A stretch of DNA of 64,000 nucleotides, taken from positions 1,922,001-1,986,000 of the forward strand of contig CAMPQE020000052.1 of the NCBI GenBank assembly GCA_946902985.2, written 5' to 3'. The stretch's first letter is position 1; every line of letters starts with the position of its first letter. Source of the DNA: Meconema thalassinum. Taxonomy: Eukaryota; Arthropoda; Insecta; Orthoptera; Tettigoniidae. Below, in pieces: positions 11,677 through 22,851 of this stretch. Position numbers and translations under genes: made by a program. Under the pieces are notes generated by a model that ran no database searches, was not told the DNA's origin, and saw only the letters and a list, made by a program, of their open reading frames with translations.

Positions 11677-14151
11677 CTGCAGAGAAATTACTTCTTTTAC
11701 AAACACGTTCCAAGGTGGAAATAAATCATACACAGTGTTCCCATTTTGAATACCATCCAAACACAATGTGACATACAAGACCTAGATAAGAAATATGAGA
11801 CTTCACTGATTGTGAGAAGACTTTCTGAGGGAACAGATGAGCTGTCAACAATACGACAACCCAGTCGAGATCATGTTTATTCTTGTACATATTATTTTCC
11901 CTGAATGTAATTTGTTTCTTGTACAGCCTAGGAAGGAATTTCAGATGCGACGTTTCGTAGGATACCTTGTACAGGATTTGGCTAGCGGGATTTAATTTAA
12001 TTAATATAAATGGTGGATGTGGTTCCTTCGGAACTTATTATTTTTATTCTGATTTCTTTGTCAGATGTTACTGATCGTTGTGGAACGACAGGGCATCAGC
12101 CATCTATCGAAGATAGGAGCAATGTAACTCGATCTGACGAATAATTGACATTAATATTTGCATTGAAACTATTTGTGTACCATTTCTTAGCTTGTATTTT
12201 AATGACGTTTCGGAATATAGGACTTATAGAGGTCATATTCTGACAGTAATATAAGATGAAATTTATTTTCAGAAGTGTTCATTTTGTAGTTAGTTTGTGG
12301 ACTAACCACCAGATCCCCAGTACAGAGTGAGGTACGGATCTTTGGTGAATAAATCACTTATGGACACGAATTTTTATCTTAAAATATGTGGTCATTTTTA
12401 GTAGATTTTGAAAATTCTGTTTATTAATTAGCATGTGCTTGGACTAGCTTCATAACCACACCCAAAACCTGAGAGTAACGATCGCGTGTGGGACCAGCTC
12501 AAATCCATGTGTGTTTTCTGGTGAAAGGATCTCACGAGGGTTGATTTGGCTTTTGACTGAGAGGAATCTCGGATCAATATGGGCACAACATATTCATCCT
12601 GTTCACTTGATTATTAAGCGCGCCTATATTTGAATTCTACGACAGACCGCGTAACATCAAATTATGTGCAGAGATTGCGAGCTGAGCTATTGCATGGAGA
12701 ACGATGCATGAGAGGACTGTGGAAGGATCGAGTGAGCTGTGAACTTCATCAGACTCAAGAGATGGAAACAAATATTAAAATAACAGTAGACACAAACAAC
12801 ACGATAAACCTATTTGGAAACTTACTGCATGATATTAGATGATATTGCTAATTGTGGCTTTAAGGGGCCTAACATCTAGGTTATCGGCGCCAGTAACAAA
12901 TATTTGGAATGATGTAGAAGGGCATGGTGAAGGAGCAGCCTGATTGTTCGCAGAGGGAAGAAGCCGGAAACGGGTACTCCTTACTGTACAGTACTTGTCG
13001 AACGCTAAACAGCGTGAGGGCAAAGATTTGTGAATTGGACCGCGTGGGACTGAAAGCTGTAAACATTAATGAAATCATCTATAATACGGTCGAGAACATT
13101 TATTTGCCAGTGCGGAATACGCTAGTAATGCGTCGAATATTTCACACACTTTTTGGTGAATTAGTGAAACACTTGCGAACTGTTAACCGCATGGTCAATC
13201 GTCGTGCTTTGTGAAATCGTGCTGCAAATTACAAACTGTAATACCAGAGCTAAAGAGGAGAAATGCTATTCTATAAAACTGTGTGCAGTGTAACTTCGTT
13301 AATGAAGGTTATGGCGGCCAGATTGCAGGAATAAAATCATCTAATAGTTGACGAGGAGGAGGCGGCTGTGTTGTGTAAGAATATAAACAAGTGCAATAAG
13401 GAAGAAATCAGTCTCAGATTTAAAGCAGTGGAACTATTTAACACATTAAAAGAAGTGTAGAAGCAGTGCATCATGGAGAGAATATTCGTGATATCACTCG
13501 TTCTAAATCACGTCGTAGCCAACTAAAACCATTCCCGTGGGGGGAAAATGAGTCTTCATGATCACAACCCTTTTAGTAACTTTTTACGACAAGTGGAATG
13601 TATCAGAATACCTTATATTCCAAGCAGTTGTGATAAGCAATTACACCATTATAGCATGAAAGATATGAAAAGGTCTCACCCCTTAAAGAATTAGGGTAAT
13701 TTATCAGGTACTAAAGAGAACTGTCAATTAGGGTGAGATAAAGGATGATTGCGGTACCTTTAACTTTCAGGATCAGAATTGAGGGAGGGAGAGCTGACTA
13801 GGGGTGGTGAAAGGAAGAAATGGAAAAGTGGATCCCGACACAAGTAAACAGAAACAATAACGGTCTCTACCCAGGTCATGTGGGTCTCAAGCAACTTCCT
13901 ATCAATGCAGTCGTGGTAAGTTGATACTCAGATAATTGTATGCACTTAAGCTGGGGTGTAGAATAAAAATCCCTTGAAAACAAAATGGCGGCTTTGATGT
14001 CGGCATCGACGACGTCACGGACGACACTAAATACTCTTCTAGCAAGCTTATGGGCAAACTCCTGGAGACTAGGGTGTTTCGGGTGGGGGAACAGAAAATA
14101 AATTGGCATTTCCAATAACCCTTCGATACGATATGCGTATCGCTTCATTAA
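11677..14151 (-). other. Probable intron 2, left part
   Basis: No supported exon. At 12850-12890 the string GGCTTTAAGGGGCCTAACATC is a common SINE-like head that breaks off after about 50 bases. A second-looking ORF at 13876-14154 (minus) has no family signature. AAAATGGCGGC occurs at 13982. Confidence 0.4.
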
Positions 14152-14660
14152 CATGACCTATGTAGCTCAAGTAAAGATCGCGTAGCACATCGAAATTTCC
14201 GCAGTTACCTAATATTTACAAGATATCCGTCGTCATCTTTACTTAACTTATATAGGCCAAGTAAAGAACGCGATAACATCGAAATTTTCTCAATTACCTA
14301 ATATTTATAGAATACGTATCCCCGTCTTCACGTAACCTATATAGGTCAAGTAAAGGACACGATACACATCAACATTTTGGAATTTTAGCTTACCTTTACA
14401 AAATATGTATTCCCATCTTTACTTGACCTATATAGGATATCTGGTAAAGATCCTAATACACTCATAATTATCCATGTGTTGCTGTAAATTGCAAAAATGT
14501 GCATCATTATCGGGATATTTAGCAGACATCCTACATGGAGGTCAAGTAAAGATAAGGATACATATTTGATAAATATAAGCTAAGATGCCAAAATTTCAAT
14601 GTGTATCGCCATCTTTCCCAGACATCGTATATAAGTCAAGTAATGATGGGGATATTTATT
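14152..14660. repeat. Palindromic ~90-bp repeat cluster
   Basis: The segment CTTTACTTGACCTATATAGG and its reverse complement recur. Copies are centred near 14160, 14255, 14345, 14430, 14545 and 14630, each followed by a variant of CACATCGAAATTTT and ACCTAATATTTA. Left copies and right copies (after about 14480) face each other, so the whole cluster is an imperfect inverted repeat. It looks like a palindromic MITE or a small nested satellite, with no coding. Confidence 0.6.
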
Positions 14661-15339
14661 TTATAAATATAACTGAGATTAGCCAAATTTGGAAAACGAC
14701 ACACATCTCTTTTCCATGTTTTATTCTAAATGCCAATTCCAGTTTTGGTCTCAGCAACCCAAAACCCTTTATTGCCAGACAGTTTCCATAAGCTCACCAG
14801 GTAAACATTTAGTGTCCTTCGTTATGTCGTCACTCCTTCATCAATGCAGCCATTTTGTTAATAAGGATTTCCGTACATACACGAACCTAACCTGGGACTT
14901 ACGTCTCAGACCCCCTTGCCTGTAGCACAAGCAGTAATGTACTTGTTAATAAGGCGCTCCAGACATACACGAACCTAACCTGGGGCTGACGCCCAACTTA
15001 GAATCTGAACATTGTTTTATGCCGGTAACGAGCTTGCTTTGCTGTGGCAGTTTTCCCTCATTCCCACTAGCCTATAGCAACCAGCAGCGCTTTCACTTAA
15101 GGGCAATCATATCTCTAATGCCTTATATGATAGAGTTATAACATAGCACATTGTGTAGACTTAAGCTATAATAGGATCCAGGGTGCCAGCAGAGTGGAAC
15201 TCCAGTATCAATACAATAACATCAGCTACTGTTGGTGTTCTTACAGAAAACAAGACTAAGTACTCCAATCTTCCACACAATATTATTTCTAAAATCATTC
15301 ATATTATTACAAAAGAAATAACGCAGAACCGATAATTAC
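14661..15339 (-). other. Probable intron 2, right part
   Basis: Contains two copies of a short segment with CATACACGAACCTAACCTGGG (14876 and 14957), about 80 bases apart. No gene seen. Confidence 0.4.
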
Positions 15340-15438
15340 ATGTAGTTCATGTTCCTCCTTAACTGCTATCCTTCCATCGTCAAATATATCAGCAGCCTCG
15401 TCTTTCAAGTTAACCAAGGGCAACAGGCCAGTTGTCTC
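15340..15438 (-). CDS. Candidate exon 2 of a host gene with acidic N-terminus
   Basis: Exactly 99 bases (33 codons, phase 0 at both ends) lie between acceptor ACTTCGCAG and donor GTAATT. The peptide starts ETTGLLPLVNLKDEAADIFD and ends GRIAVKEEHELH. It is acidic, and the VKEE motif echoes exon 1 (VKKEP) and exon 4 (VIKEE). No domain is recognisable. Agreement of phase with its neighbours is the main support. Confidence 0.55.
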
Positions 15439-15623
15439 CTGCGAAGTAACACAAGTATGAACCAATCAAAAATATGCACACAAAATATGAGTACTTAGTT
15501 ACGTTACTAAACGTTAGCGTGCCATTTACCATTAAGTAGTGTGTTAAGTCACTAAACCTCACTTGTTATGCTCATCACTAAGAATGCAATGTTACACCAT
15601 ATACGAAACAAAATGCAACTCAC

Positions 15624-15692
15624 ATTGTTAGAAACTTCAACTGTATGTGTCAACCAGTCTGGCTCTTTTTTAACAAATAGTTGATCTTCCAT
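15624..15692 (-). CDS. Candidate first coding exon of a host gene
   Basis: An ATG at 15690-15692 opens 23 codons (MEDQLFVKKEPDWLTHTVEV, then SNN) that end exactly at a GTGAGT donor (15618-15623), phase 0. N-termini with FVKKEP/VKEE segments are frequent in insect zinc-finger transcription factors. That would make this the start of such a gene, transcribed leftwards. This is inference from style, because no DNA-binding domain is visible in the window downstream. The ATG is preferred because it is the first in the open frame. Confidence 0.55.
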
Positions 15693-16275
15693 TGTGTTCA
15701 GGAAACCAGAACACAAAAAGAAACCACTGAAGAATTATTTAATGACCTTACGGTACTTATACCAGTGGGCTACGCCAATCATTCACAAATCAGATGAGGA
15801 AGTGCACAGTGATAAAGAGCGGTTATATGTTTTGTCAACAACAGTAAAACAAATACGACCATGACGCTAGTAGAATAAGTTGTTATCATTGCGATTGAAT
15901 TGATAAAATTAATAAGTAATTGTGGCTGCTTAAAGAGCAGGGAAACAACAGATATTACATTAATCTTAGGTCTCCTAATTCCTATGTACACACAAACTTG
16001 ATTTGCGGTGAGTAGATTAAATATTATTTCGTCAGACAATAAAGTAGATCTACTGACGGTAAAAATCTATCAATACGGTAAATTAGGCACTTGAAATAGA
16101 ACATAGTTTACTGTAAAGGATTTGTAAATCGCCACTAGTAGCATACAGCCTTTCGGAATCCACAAATTAACAATGTCTCCATGTAATACAAACCACGCTG
16201 TTCAAACGAGAATCATTATCGACTCCAACTAACATGAGGGTAACTTGTACATTGCCGTCATAAGGCTGTTCCTAG
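15693..16275. other. No gene seen (upstream of candidate exon 1)
   Basis: AT-rich. The minus ORF 15779-16039 is hydrophobic and unsupported. The promoter of the candidate gene would lie here or further right, and I see no clear TATA or initiator. Confidence 0.4.
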
Positions 16276-16616
16276 TTAAATAGCCACACCGCTGTATCTT
16301 CGACAATTAAATATTGTGAAATATCTGTCACTGAAAATCTGCACAGGGCACTTAAGTATTACCTCCGCTATAAAACAAGTCACCATAACACTGGTTTTGT
16401 CATGTCGGCCAAATTTTGGTGACAAATAAAACGAATTACAAAGCAGCTTGACTGGGTTCCAAATTTTCAGTTTGAAGGTATTTGCTGAGAGGAAGTGTGA
16501 TTTGAAATGCTTCATGAATTACAAATACACTTATCAAGAACTCAAATTTGCTGTTATCGCACAGTAGAAGTTGCGCATCTGTAGCTGCCTTCTTATGAAC
16601 CCATGCTGCTATTTTT

Positions 16617-16671
16617 AGCCTATTTTCAATTTTGAAAAAATAGGCTTATGAGATCACCTTTTGTCCGTGTG

Positions 16672-16703
<32 letters not shown>

Positions 16704-18148
16704 ATTCGTGTGTGTGTCCCCCCCCCTAATAAAATCTAAACGGCAGGAGCGATTTCATTGAAACTCGGAAAGTTCATAGCACTATTCTCGGCGACCTCGA
16801 CCGTGCCCTTCAAATTTTGTTACGACTCACCAATCCAACATGGCGGCTGTGCGAAATATTTCACCAGCATTCAATATCTCCGAAACTATTACCGATATCA
16901 CCCTGATATTTTCTATGGTGATAGAGGGAACTGCTATAAGTTCACTTATGTGACTTTTGAAAACCTGGTAACTACAAAACCAACATGGAGGCCAAGCGAA
17001 TTTGCGACATTTAATTAGACGTTTCTCGTGATTTGACCAACCAAACGCAATGAAACTTGGTACAGTATATGTTTATATACATTGTAATGCACCGACATCT
17101 AACTTCGTTCAATTGTTTACATAATCACAAGATGGCGGATGTGCGAAATATTTCACCGGCATTCTATAGCTCTGAAACTATTAGCGGTATCTCCCTAAAA
17201 TTTTGTACGGAGATAAAGGGCACTACTGGAAGTCCATCTATAATACTTTCAAAAACCGGTTAACTACAAAACGAACATGGCGGCCAAGCGAATTTGAAAA
17301 TTTTAAATAGACCTTTCTCGCGATTTAATGTTCCAAGCGCACTGAAACCTGGTACAGGAAATATTTATACACATTGTAATCCACTGGTATCTAATTTAGT
17401 TCAATTGTTTACATAACCTCAAGATGGCGGCAGTGCGAATTTTAAAATTAAGTTTTTATTTCTTGTGATGTAGTCATGCGATCGAAGTGAAAGTTTGAAT
17501 AATGAACCTACGCAATAATTTTCCTTTAATGGTACATGACTCTATGGCCTATACATTAAACAATCCAACATGGCGACCATCCGAAATATTTAGACGATAC
17601 TGAATATCTACGAATCTATTTTAGCAATCAAACTGCATTTTTTAATGTTCATAGGGGCTATGAACTTAAGTTCACCTATAGAACTTTAAATAACCTGGTG
17701 ATCACAAATCCAACATGGCGGTGACGCGAATTATGAATATTCACATGGACGTTTCTCGCAATTTAACCATCCGAGTGCAGTGAAAATTGGTACAGTAAAT
17801 CCTTATACGAATGTTAATCCACTGGCATCTAATTTATTTCAATTGTTTCCATAACCTCAAGATGGCAGCTGTGAAAAATTTTAAAATCTCCTTGTTTTTT
17901 CTTGTGTCCTAATTTTGCGATTGAAGTTTGAATACTACACGTTCACAATAATCTGCATGTAACAGTACATAACTCTAAGACCTACATATATAAAATCCAA
18001 CATGGCGACCATCCGAAATATTTAGTCGGTTCTTAATATCTACGAATCTATTACAGCAATCAAACAGAAATTGTGTATGTTGATAGTGACAATTAACATA
18101 AGTAGGATATATGAAAATAGGCTGTATAGTTCTTCACGGAACTACTTG
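16617..18148 (+). mobile_element. Helentron-type (Helitron-like) non-autonomous element, copy 1
   Basis: The 5' end is AGCCTATTTTC (16617-16627). It is immediately followed by its inverted copy, forming a hairpin, then TTATGAGATCAC, a (TG)n tract and a poly-C run. Near the 3' end the inverted copy GAAAATAGGCT recurs (18113-18123). It is followed by a six-base-pair hairpin TAGTTC/GAACTA (18127-18144) and the terminus CTTG. Insertion is in a T-run. Subterminal inverted repeats, a 3' hairpin, T|T insertion and an internal tandem repeat are known hallmarks of Helentron/HINE elements. The same end structure is seen at 48951-51082, which confirms a family. Confidence 0.7.
16745..18105 (+). repeat. 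~145-bp repeat array with ATGGCGGC motifs
   Basis: Nine copies of a motif AACATGGCGGC or AAGATGGCGGC (16849, 16983, 17131, 17276, 17422, 17569, 17712, 17860, 18000), spaced about 134-148 bases. The units fall into three or so types that alternate, giving a higher-order repeat of about 290-430 bases. Shared phrases are GAAATATTTCACC, TTCTCGCGATTTAA and TCAATTGTTTACATAA. There is no coding. Confidence 0.75.
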
Positions 18149-18628
18149 TTTCTAATGCCAACAATAACGGTTTCAGAAATTCAACGAATGTACGAACAGA
18201 CTCGTGCTTTTCAATCCATCTCGTTGCACATAACTTCTTGAGTTTACTCACTCACTCTCTTCCATACTTTCAACTTCATTTGTCAACACAGCCTGCGTCT
18301 TTGGTGAAACTGTAAGTCTTTACTAGATTTAGCCTTTAAATTAGGTTTGAGACACATGGTACAACGCTGTGACGTTTACAACTGAATTTCCTTTAGTTTG
18401 AGCGGGAAGATGCGGACATAAGCTCTTTCAATTGTACCCATACAGTTCCTAATCTCTGCAACACTACACCCTTCAGAAATGGCCAGGTTTAAACAGTGAG
18501 CACTACAGTGAACTACAGGCACTCCAAATTCATTGCAGAACTCGGCCCGTATACTTGGGTGTATGTGGCCTTTTGTCTGATAACCTGTCTTATTCTGATT
18601 GCTATACAAGTGTGTGTAATGTAATTCA

Positions 18629-18765
18629 GGGGAGGATGTGGAAGGAGACAGCCGTGGCCTTAAGCTAGGAACCATCCGCCAGGAGTAGAAGTGGGGAACC
18701 ATTTCCGATATATCTGAGGTGGGAATCGAACCCGGACCTAGTCGCTACACCACGAGGTGGGAACA
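18629..18765 (-). repeat. SINE fragment
   Basis: Contains GGAACCATCCGCCAGGAG, GTAGAAGTGGGGAACC and, antisense, a polymerase III B-box-like GGTGGGAATCGAACCCGG. This matches the body of the SINE type also seen at 3395. It abuts the hAT remnant and probably interrupts it. Confidence 0.55.
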
Positions 18766-19029
18766 GTTCCTTTCATCAGGTATTGAAACCTTTGAGGCCT
18801 AACTAACACATGCAGTTCCCAAACACTTGCAAGAGACATAGATGGAGATGCTGACTTAGAGTTTCAATGAACAGGGCAGCGTAACAATCATTTTACCGTC
18901 CAGTGTTTTGTGCAAATTTATGACTGCATAATGTTCTTTTTTTTTAATAAAGTTGTTAACTAAATAAATGTTTATCATTGATATAACATGCTATATTTTA
19001 GACATATGTACCATAACTACATTCTTGCA

Positions 19030-19190
19030 AAGACCTAGCGTGCCTGGCCATGCCACTAGATACGCGGGTTCGATCCCGATTATGGTCACATTTTCAAGTC
19101 TTACACACCAGTACGTTAATGGGTTGGAGTTGAGTTGATTTTTTCCACATGATAAATACCCTAAATTGCATCATAGACTAGGTGCCATTT
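19030..19190 (+). repeat. tRNA-like SINE head, partial
   Basis: ATACGCGGGTTCGATCCCGAT (19055-19075) is a good B box. The upstream TAGCGTGCCTGGCCATGCC could be a degraded A box. The stretch ends near a poly-A run at 19190. No cloverleaf could be drawn, so it is a SINE rather than a tRNA gene. Confidence 0.45.
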
Positions 19191-19475
19191 AAAAAAAAAA
19201 TAACTATAATTCATTAGTAAAACAATTTTGAAATTTTGAGAAAGATAACATCTATTAATATCCATCTACAGAAATGCCCGACTTAGCAAGTTTATATTAC
19301 CGGTATATTTGAGAGTATTTACATATAATCCAAAATTTTAACGTGAATATCTTATAACGGCAACCAGTTGAAAGACTGCCAACGGAACAAAATCATCTCC
19401 CATATTATTTTGATACCAGTAGCCTATCCATATTCCCAAGCGTTATCGCACTGATCTACAACGAAATGTACTTAC

Positions 19476-19612
19476 AAGTCGATAGTACCAGGCTCATAGA
19501 CACACGTCCTCTCCGTTTGAAATATATATCCCTTTTTAATAACCCTTATCTTCGTCTGCTGGACCCTGTTGCCGTTAATTTTGACTAGCGGCTTTAAGGA
19601 ATCTTTCGCCAT
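19476..19612 (-). CDS. Lone candidate first coding exon, unknown protein
   Basis: From ATG at 19610-19612 the minus strand is open for 45 codons plus two bases and stops exactly at a GTAAGT donor (19470-19475). The peptide begins MAKDSLKPLVKINGNRVQQT and continues with KIRVIKKGYIFQTERTCVYE. It is basic, shows no low complexity or repeat resemblance, and lies in otherwise non-coding DNA. I do not recognise the family. A following exon should lie to the left but was not found before the hAT remnant. It could be a real 5' exon or a chance ORF. The exact coincidence with a strong donor favours the former. Confidence 0.4.
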
Positions 19613-20097
19613 TCAACGACAGATATTCCATTAATTTGTTCATTTTTATGAGTTAAACAATGCCAAAGATGTTTTTGCAATTTAAGACCTCAAATAGGCC
19701 TGCGATTCCGAGTACAAATTTCGGTCTCGTGTACGGTACTTAACCGGGCAAGCGAGGTCCGTTTGACCCTTTATAGTCGCGCAATATTCAACTGGCTTTT
19801 CTGTAAGCATAATTCATGATTAATATATTATTCAATGGGTCTCTCTATAGGGGGATGCTTCAATGTGTTTCAAAGAACTTCTATTAATTACTGATGAACT
19901 ACTCGTTCCCTTAACAGGAAAGTATCCTCTCCGACAGTGAATACTATATAATTGCATACAAGTACTGCTTAATAGCTTAGTGCGCCGTCCTATCCTCAGA
20001 ATGATTTGCCCTATATCGGTAAGAGCAGTGCCTCTTTGTCTACGGCGTCGAATTGTACTGACTCTAACTGTTCCATACCAGAAGAGTAGTCGAATCT
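19613..20097. other. No gene seen
   Basis: Mixed sequence with no exon-like features on either strand. If 19476-19612 is a first exon, its promoter would be here. Confidence 0.4.
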
Positions 20098-20335
20098 GTG
20101 ATATCTAGTTCATGTATTTGGAGTTATGGCACGCTCCTGACAAAGGTTTTTAAAAATTACTTCCTACTACTTAAATCTATGCTTTTTGATGTCAACAGAT
20201 TCCTTTTCTGTAGAAATGCCTGTGCCAACCTGCTTTTGTTATCCTCTTTGCTTTGTTCATCACTGGTTATTTTGCTTCCTAAGTAACAGAAGTCTCCTAC
20301 TTCCTTTAGCTTTACATCTGCCTATTTGACGTCCA
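20098..20335 (-). pseudogene. LINE fragment (post-reverse-transcriptase region)
   Basis: Read leftwards, the sequence contains KEVGDFCYLGSKITSDEQSK, then SRLAQAFLQKRNLL and, after a stop, FLKTFVRSVP. This is the segment after the RT domain of RTE-like non-LTR retrotransposons. It has internal stops. It belongs to the same LINE family as the pieces at 37111-38761 and in the triplicated block. Confidence 0.7.
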
Positions 20336-20344
20336 TCTTTATAT

Positions 20345-21110
20345 CACCTTAATAGGTTGTCTGGTGATAGATAATACCGTGATAAGTGAATATAAAGAAC
20401 CTGTTACGTACAAACCCAACAGGGCAGCCAAGCGATTCTACGTTATTTAGAGTTTATTTGCGATTTAATCTGCTGAACGTAGTAAATCTGAGCACGGTGA
20501 ATTATTATACAAGATTAATCCACTCGCATCTAACATAATTCAATTGTTTTCATATGTACAAGATTACAAAATGGTGGCTGTGGGAAAGTGTATAATTAAG
20601 TTTTCTTTGTGTCCTACTCGGGCGATCTTAGTGAAAGTTTGTATGATGAACCAAAGCATTAATCATCATCCACTGGTGCATAACTCTCTGGTTTATATAT
20701 AGAATTAACCAATATGGTGATTATCCGAAATAATTTGCTAGTTCTCAATATCTGCGAATCTATTACAGCCAATGAACTGAAATTTTGTAAGTTGATAGAG
20801 GCCATTTATGTAAGCCCCCCTAAGGAACTTTTATTAGCCTCGTGAGAATAAAAGTAACATGGCGGAGACGCAAGATTTATCTATTTATATGGATATTTCT
20901 CATGAATTCATCATCCAGGAAATCTGAATCACAACGATGTGTATCTTCATACAAGGCTGAATATATTGATATATAATATCATTTAATTGTTTGAGGACTT
21001 AAAATTAGCTGCTGTGCAAACTTTTTAAAATCACATACTTAATTCTCCTGTCTTAAGAAGTGATAGAAATGTAGATTGGAATAGTGAACACTGGTTCACA
21101 ATATTTCTAA
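20345..21110 (+). repeat. Diverged relative of the 16.7-18.1 kb satellite
   Basis: Phrases such as CCACTCGCATCTAACATAATTC, AATTGTTTTCATA, TACAAAATGGTGGCTGTGG and AACATGGCGGAGACGC follow the order of the 16745-18105 array but are more diverged. Terminal motifs (AGCCTATTTTC or the CTTG hairpin) were not found. It looks like a remnant of a third, older Helentron-type copy. Confidence 0.55.
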
Positions 21111-21690
21111 AACTATTCAAGCAATGAAACTGAAATATTGTAGTGTGATAGAGAACTATTAGGCAAGTACATGCATGCGTAACTGTTAAAATTATGAGAA
21201 CAGAAACAAATAACTCTGCTCTCAAAGGATTTTTAGCTGTCAAATGACCTTTCTGTGGATCTAATCATCCAAGACAATTGAAAAATATGAGAGCAAATCA
21301 TTTTTCAGAGGTCAGAGTCGATAGATCTCATGATCAATTGTGTTAAAAAAAATCGAGGTGGCATCAGTTTGGAATGTTTAAATATTATTATTTCATTTCT
21401 CGAAACCTATTCAAGCCACGGAGGAGATTGATGGGCTATTATAATAATCGTTATCAAATAGCAGTAAATTCTGTAGCTTACTTTTCGGAAAATATACAAG
21501 TCAAGCATTTGACTTTTCTTAGTTCATACGATATAAACTTTGTTTGAGCTCAAACTATTGATTCCAAAGAGTTACTGAGTAATTGAATTTTATAGTGAAT
21601 TCGACCAAAGATTTCCAACACTGTTACTATGAAAGAACTGTCAAAATGGCTTTTAAGAGCACACACAACGTGTTTAAATTGCAGTTGTGA
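21111..21690. other. No gene seen
   Basis: AT-rich, with scattered ORFs below significance. Confidence 0.4.
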
Positions 21691-21694
21691 AGCA

Positions 21695-22050
21695 TGGACC
21701 AAAAATGAAAATGAAAATCCACAGCCTGCTTCCAGTCTTCGACCGGGTCAGGGAATGGAATGAATGAATCCCCTATCTAGCGGCGAGGATGTAAACTGTG
21801 CCGGCTGCCGAAGCCTGACGCACTCCTCTGGGGCAATGATTAAATGAATGACAGATGAAATGAAATGATAGTGGAGAATGTTGCTGGAATGAAATTTGTT
21901 GACAGGGAAAACCGGAGTACCCGGAGAGAAACCTGTCTGCCTCCGTTTTGTCCAGCACAGATCTCACATGGAGTGACCGGGATTTGAACCACGGACCCAG
22001 CGGTGAGAGGCCGGCGTGCTGCCGCCTAAGCCACGGAGGCTCGGGGACCA
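21695..22050 (-). mobile_element. tRNA-derived SINE, nearly full length
   Basis: On the minus strand the head reads GAGCCTCCGTGGCTTAGGCG (A box TGGCTTAGGCGGC) and then GTCCGTGGTTCAAATCCCGG (B box GGTTCAAATCC). It is followed by a ~250-base body ending in simple TTCATTTTCATTTT. Length and layout fit a Pol III-transcribed SINE. Its sequence closely resembles a SINE type I associate with polyneopteran insects. Confidence 0.75.
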
Positions 22051-22291
22051 AAAATAAATGCTTTAAAGGTAATAAAAGTATACAGAAGTTGAGGATGACA
22101 ATCAAAGTGTAAACTGGAATACATGATGAAAATCTGCTTACATGTCGAACGTAGCAACGTGTAATGTTGACTCACTGCGCGCTAAATTTAAACTTCATGG
22201 GGAATGCAAATCTCCAGCGGTAAGTCGATTGATGACACAAGGGAAGAGGGTTCGTATGACAAGAATTAAGATTTTTGAATACTTAGAAAGA

Positions 22292-22492
22292 AGGAAGGAA
22301 GGAAGGAAGATTGTAGTTTTACGTGACCGTGAATCTTGTGATTATGAGCCACGGGACCTCCATTTTACGTGGAATCCGAACCACAGGACATGGCATTTCA
22401 CTTCGAAAATCTCACATGCATTGACCGGGAATCAAACCCGGACCGCCTTGGTGAGAGGCATACAGCTAGACCGCTGAGCCACCACGCCCCTA
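22292..22492 (-). mobile_element. tRNA-derived SINE, second family, copy 1
   Basis: Antisense B box in GACCGGGAATCAAACCCGG and antisense A box near CTAGACCGCTGAGCCACC. The body includes GGCATTTCAC, AACCACAGGACATGG and GAGCCACGGGACCTCC, and the tail is (GGAA)n. The same sequence is found at 26445-26598. Confidence 0.7.
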
Positions 22493-22710
22493 CTTAGAAA
22501 GAACACTTACTTTCATTAACATGAAATTCCAACCCTCAAGAAATGGACATGCGCAGTAAATAGTAAAGCAGAATTAACTAAATTTAGTGATAGTACTGTT
22601 CGTAGGTTGACGAAGGACTTATACCTCTATTTCAAGCGATGGAAATGAGCTTCTGCTTGCCTTGGCCTTTTCGCTGTCAGTAGATCGCGGTTACCTTCTG
22701 AATTTCGAGG

Positions 22711-22851
22711 CTACGTGTCGTAAGGATATTTCAGCAATAAACTGCCAATTTCTCCTAATCTACTTTTGATGTTAGGCAAGAAAAGATGATCTTCGGCTGA
22801 AAGTTGCTTGATGGGATTGAAGGACACCAGTAATTTCGTCTTCTTACTCAT
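22711..22851 (-). CDS. Small ORF or exon, unknown
   Basis: The ATG at 22849-22851 opens 46 codons (MSKKTKLLVSFNPIKQLSAE start) ending at TAG. The peptide has a balanced composition and no repeat resemblance. TATATAAAC sits just upstream of the ATG, which is too close to act as a TATA box for this start. I do not recognise it. It may be coincidental. Confidence 0.2.
   Translation of the reverse strand: MSKKTKLLVSFNPIKQLSAEDHLFLPNIKSRLGEIGSLLLKYPYDT

Larger units (their letters stand above)
16276..18625 (-). pseudogene. hAT-superfamily (DUF4371/ZMYM1-like) transposase remnant, split
   Basis: Two minus-strand blocks belong to one protein. The upstream block (18625-18149) contains VPVVHCSAHCLNLAISEGCS and, after a frameshift, KLKKLCATRWIEKHESV, both classic signatures of the DUF4371/hAT-related family. 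The downstream block (16616-16276) continues with a segment containing FEFLISVFVIHEAF and a following ITLPLS. Between them sits the 1.5-kb element 16617-18148. Frameshifts occur in both blocks. The 5' end runs into a SINE at about 18629. Function is lost. Confidence 0.65.

Noticed and set aside
13876..14154. 92-codon minus ORF inside the probable intron
   Set aside because: No family signal, and its ends are not splice sites. Part borders the palindromic cluster.
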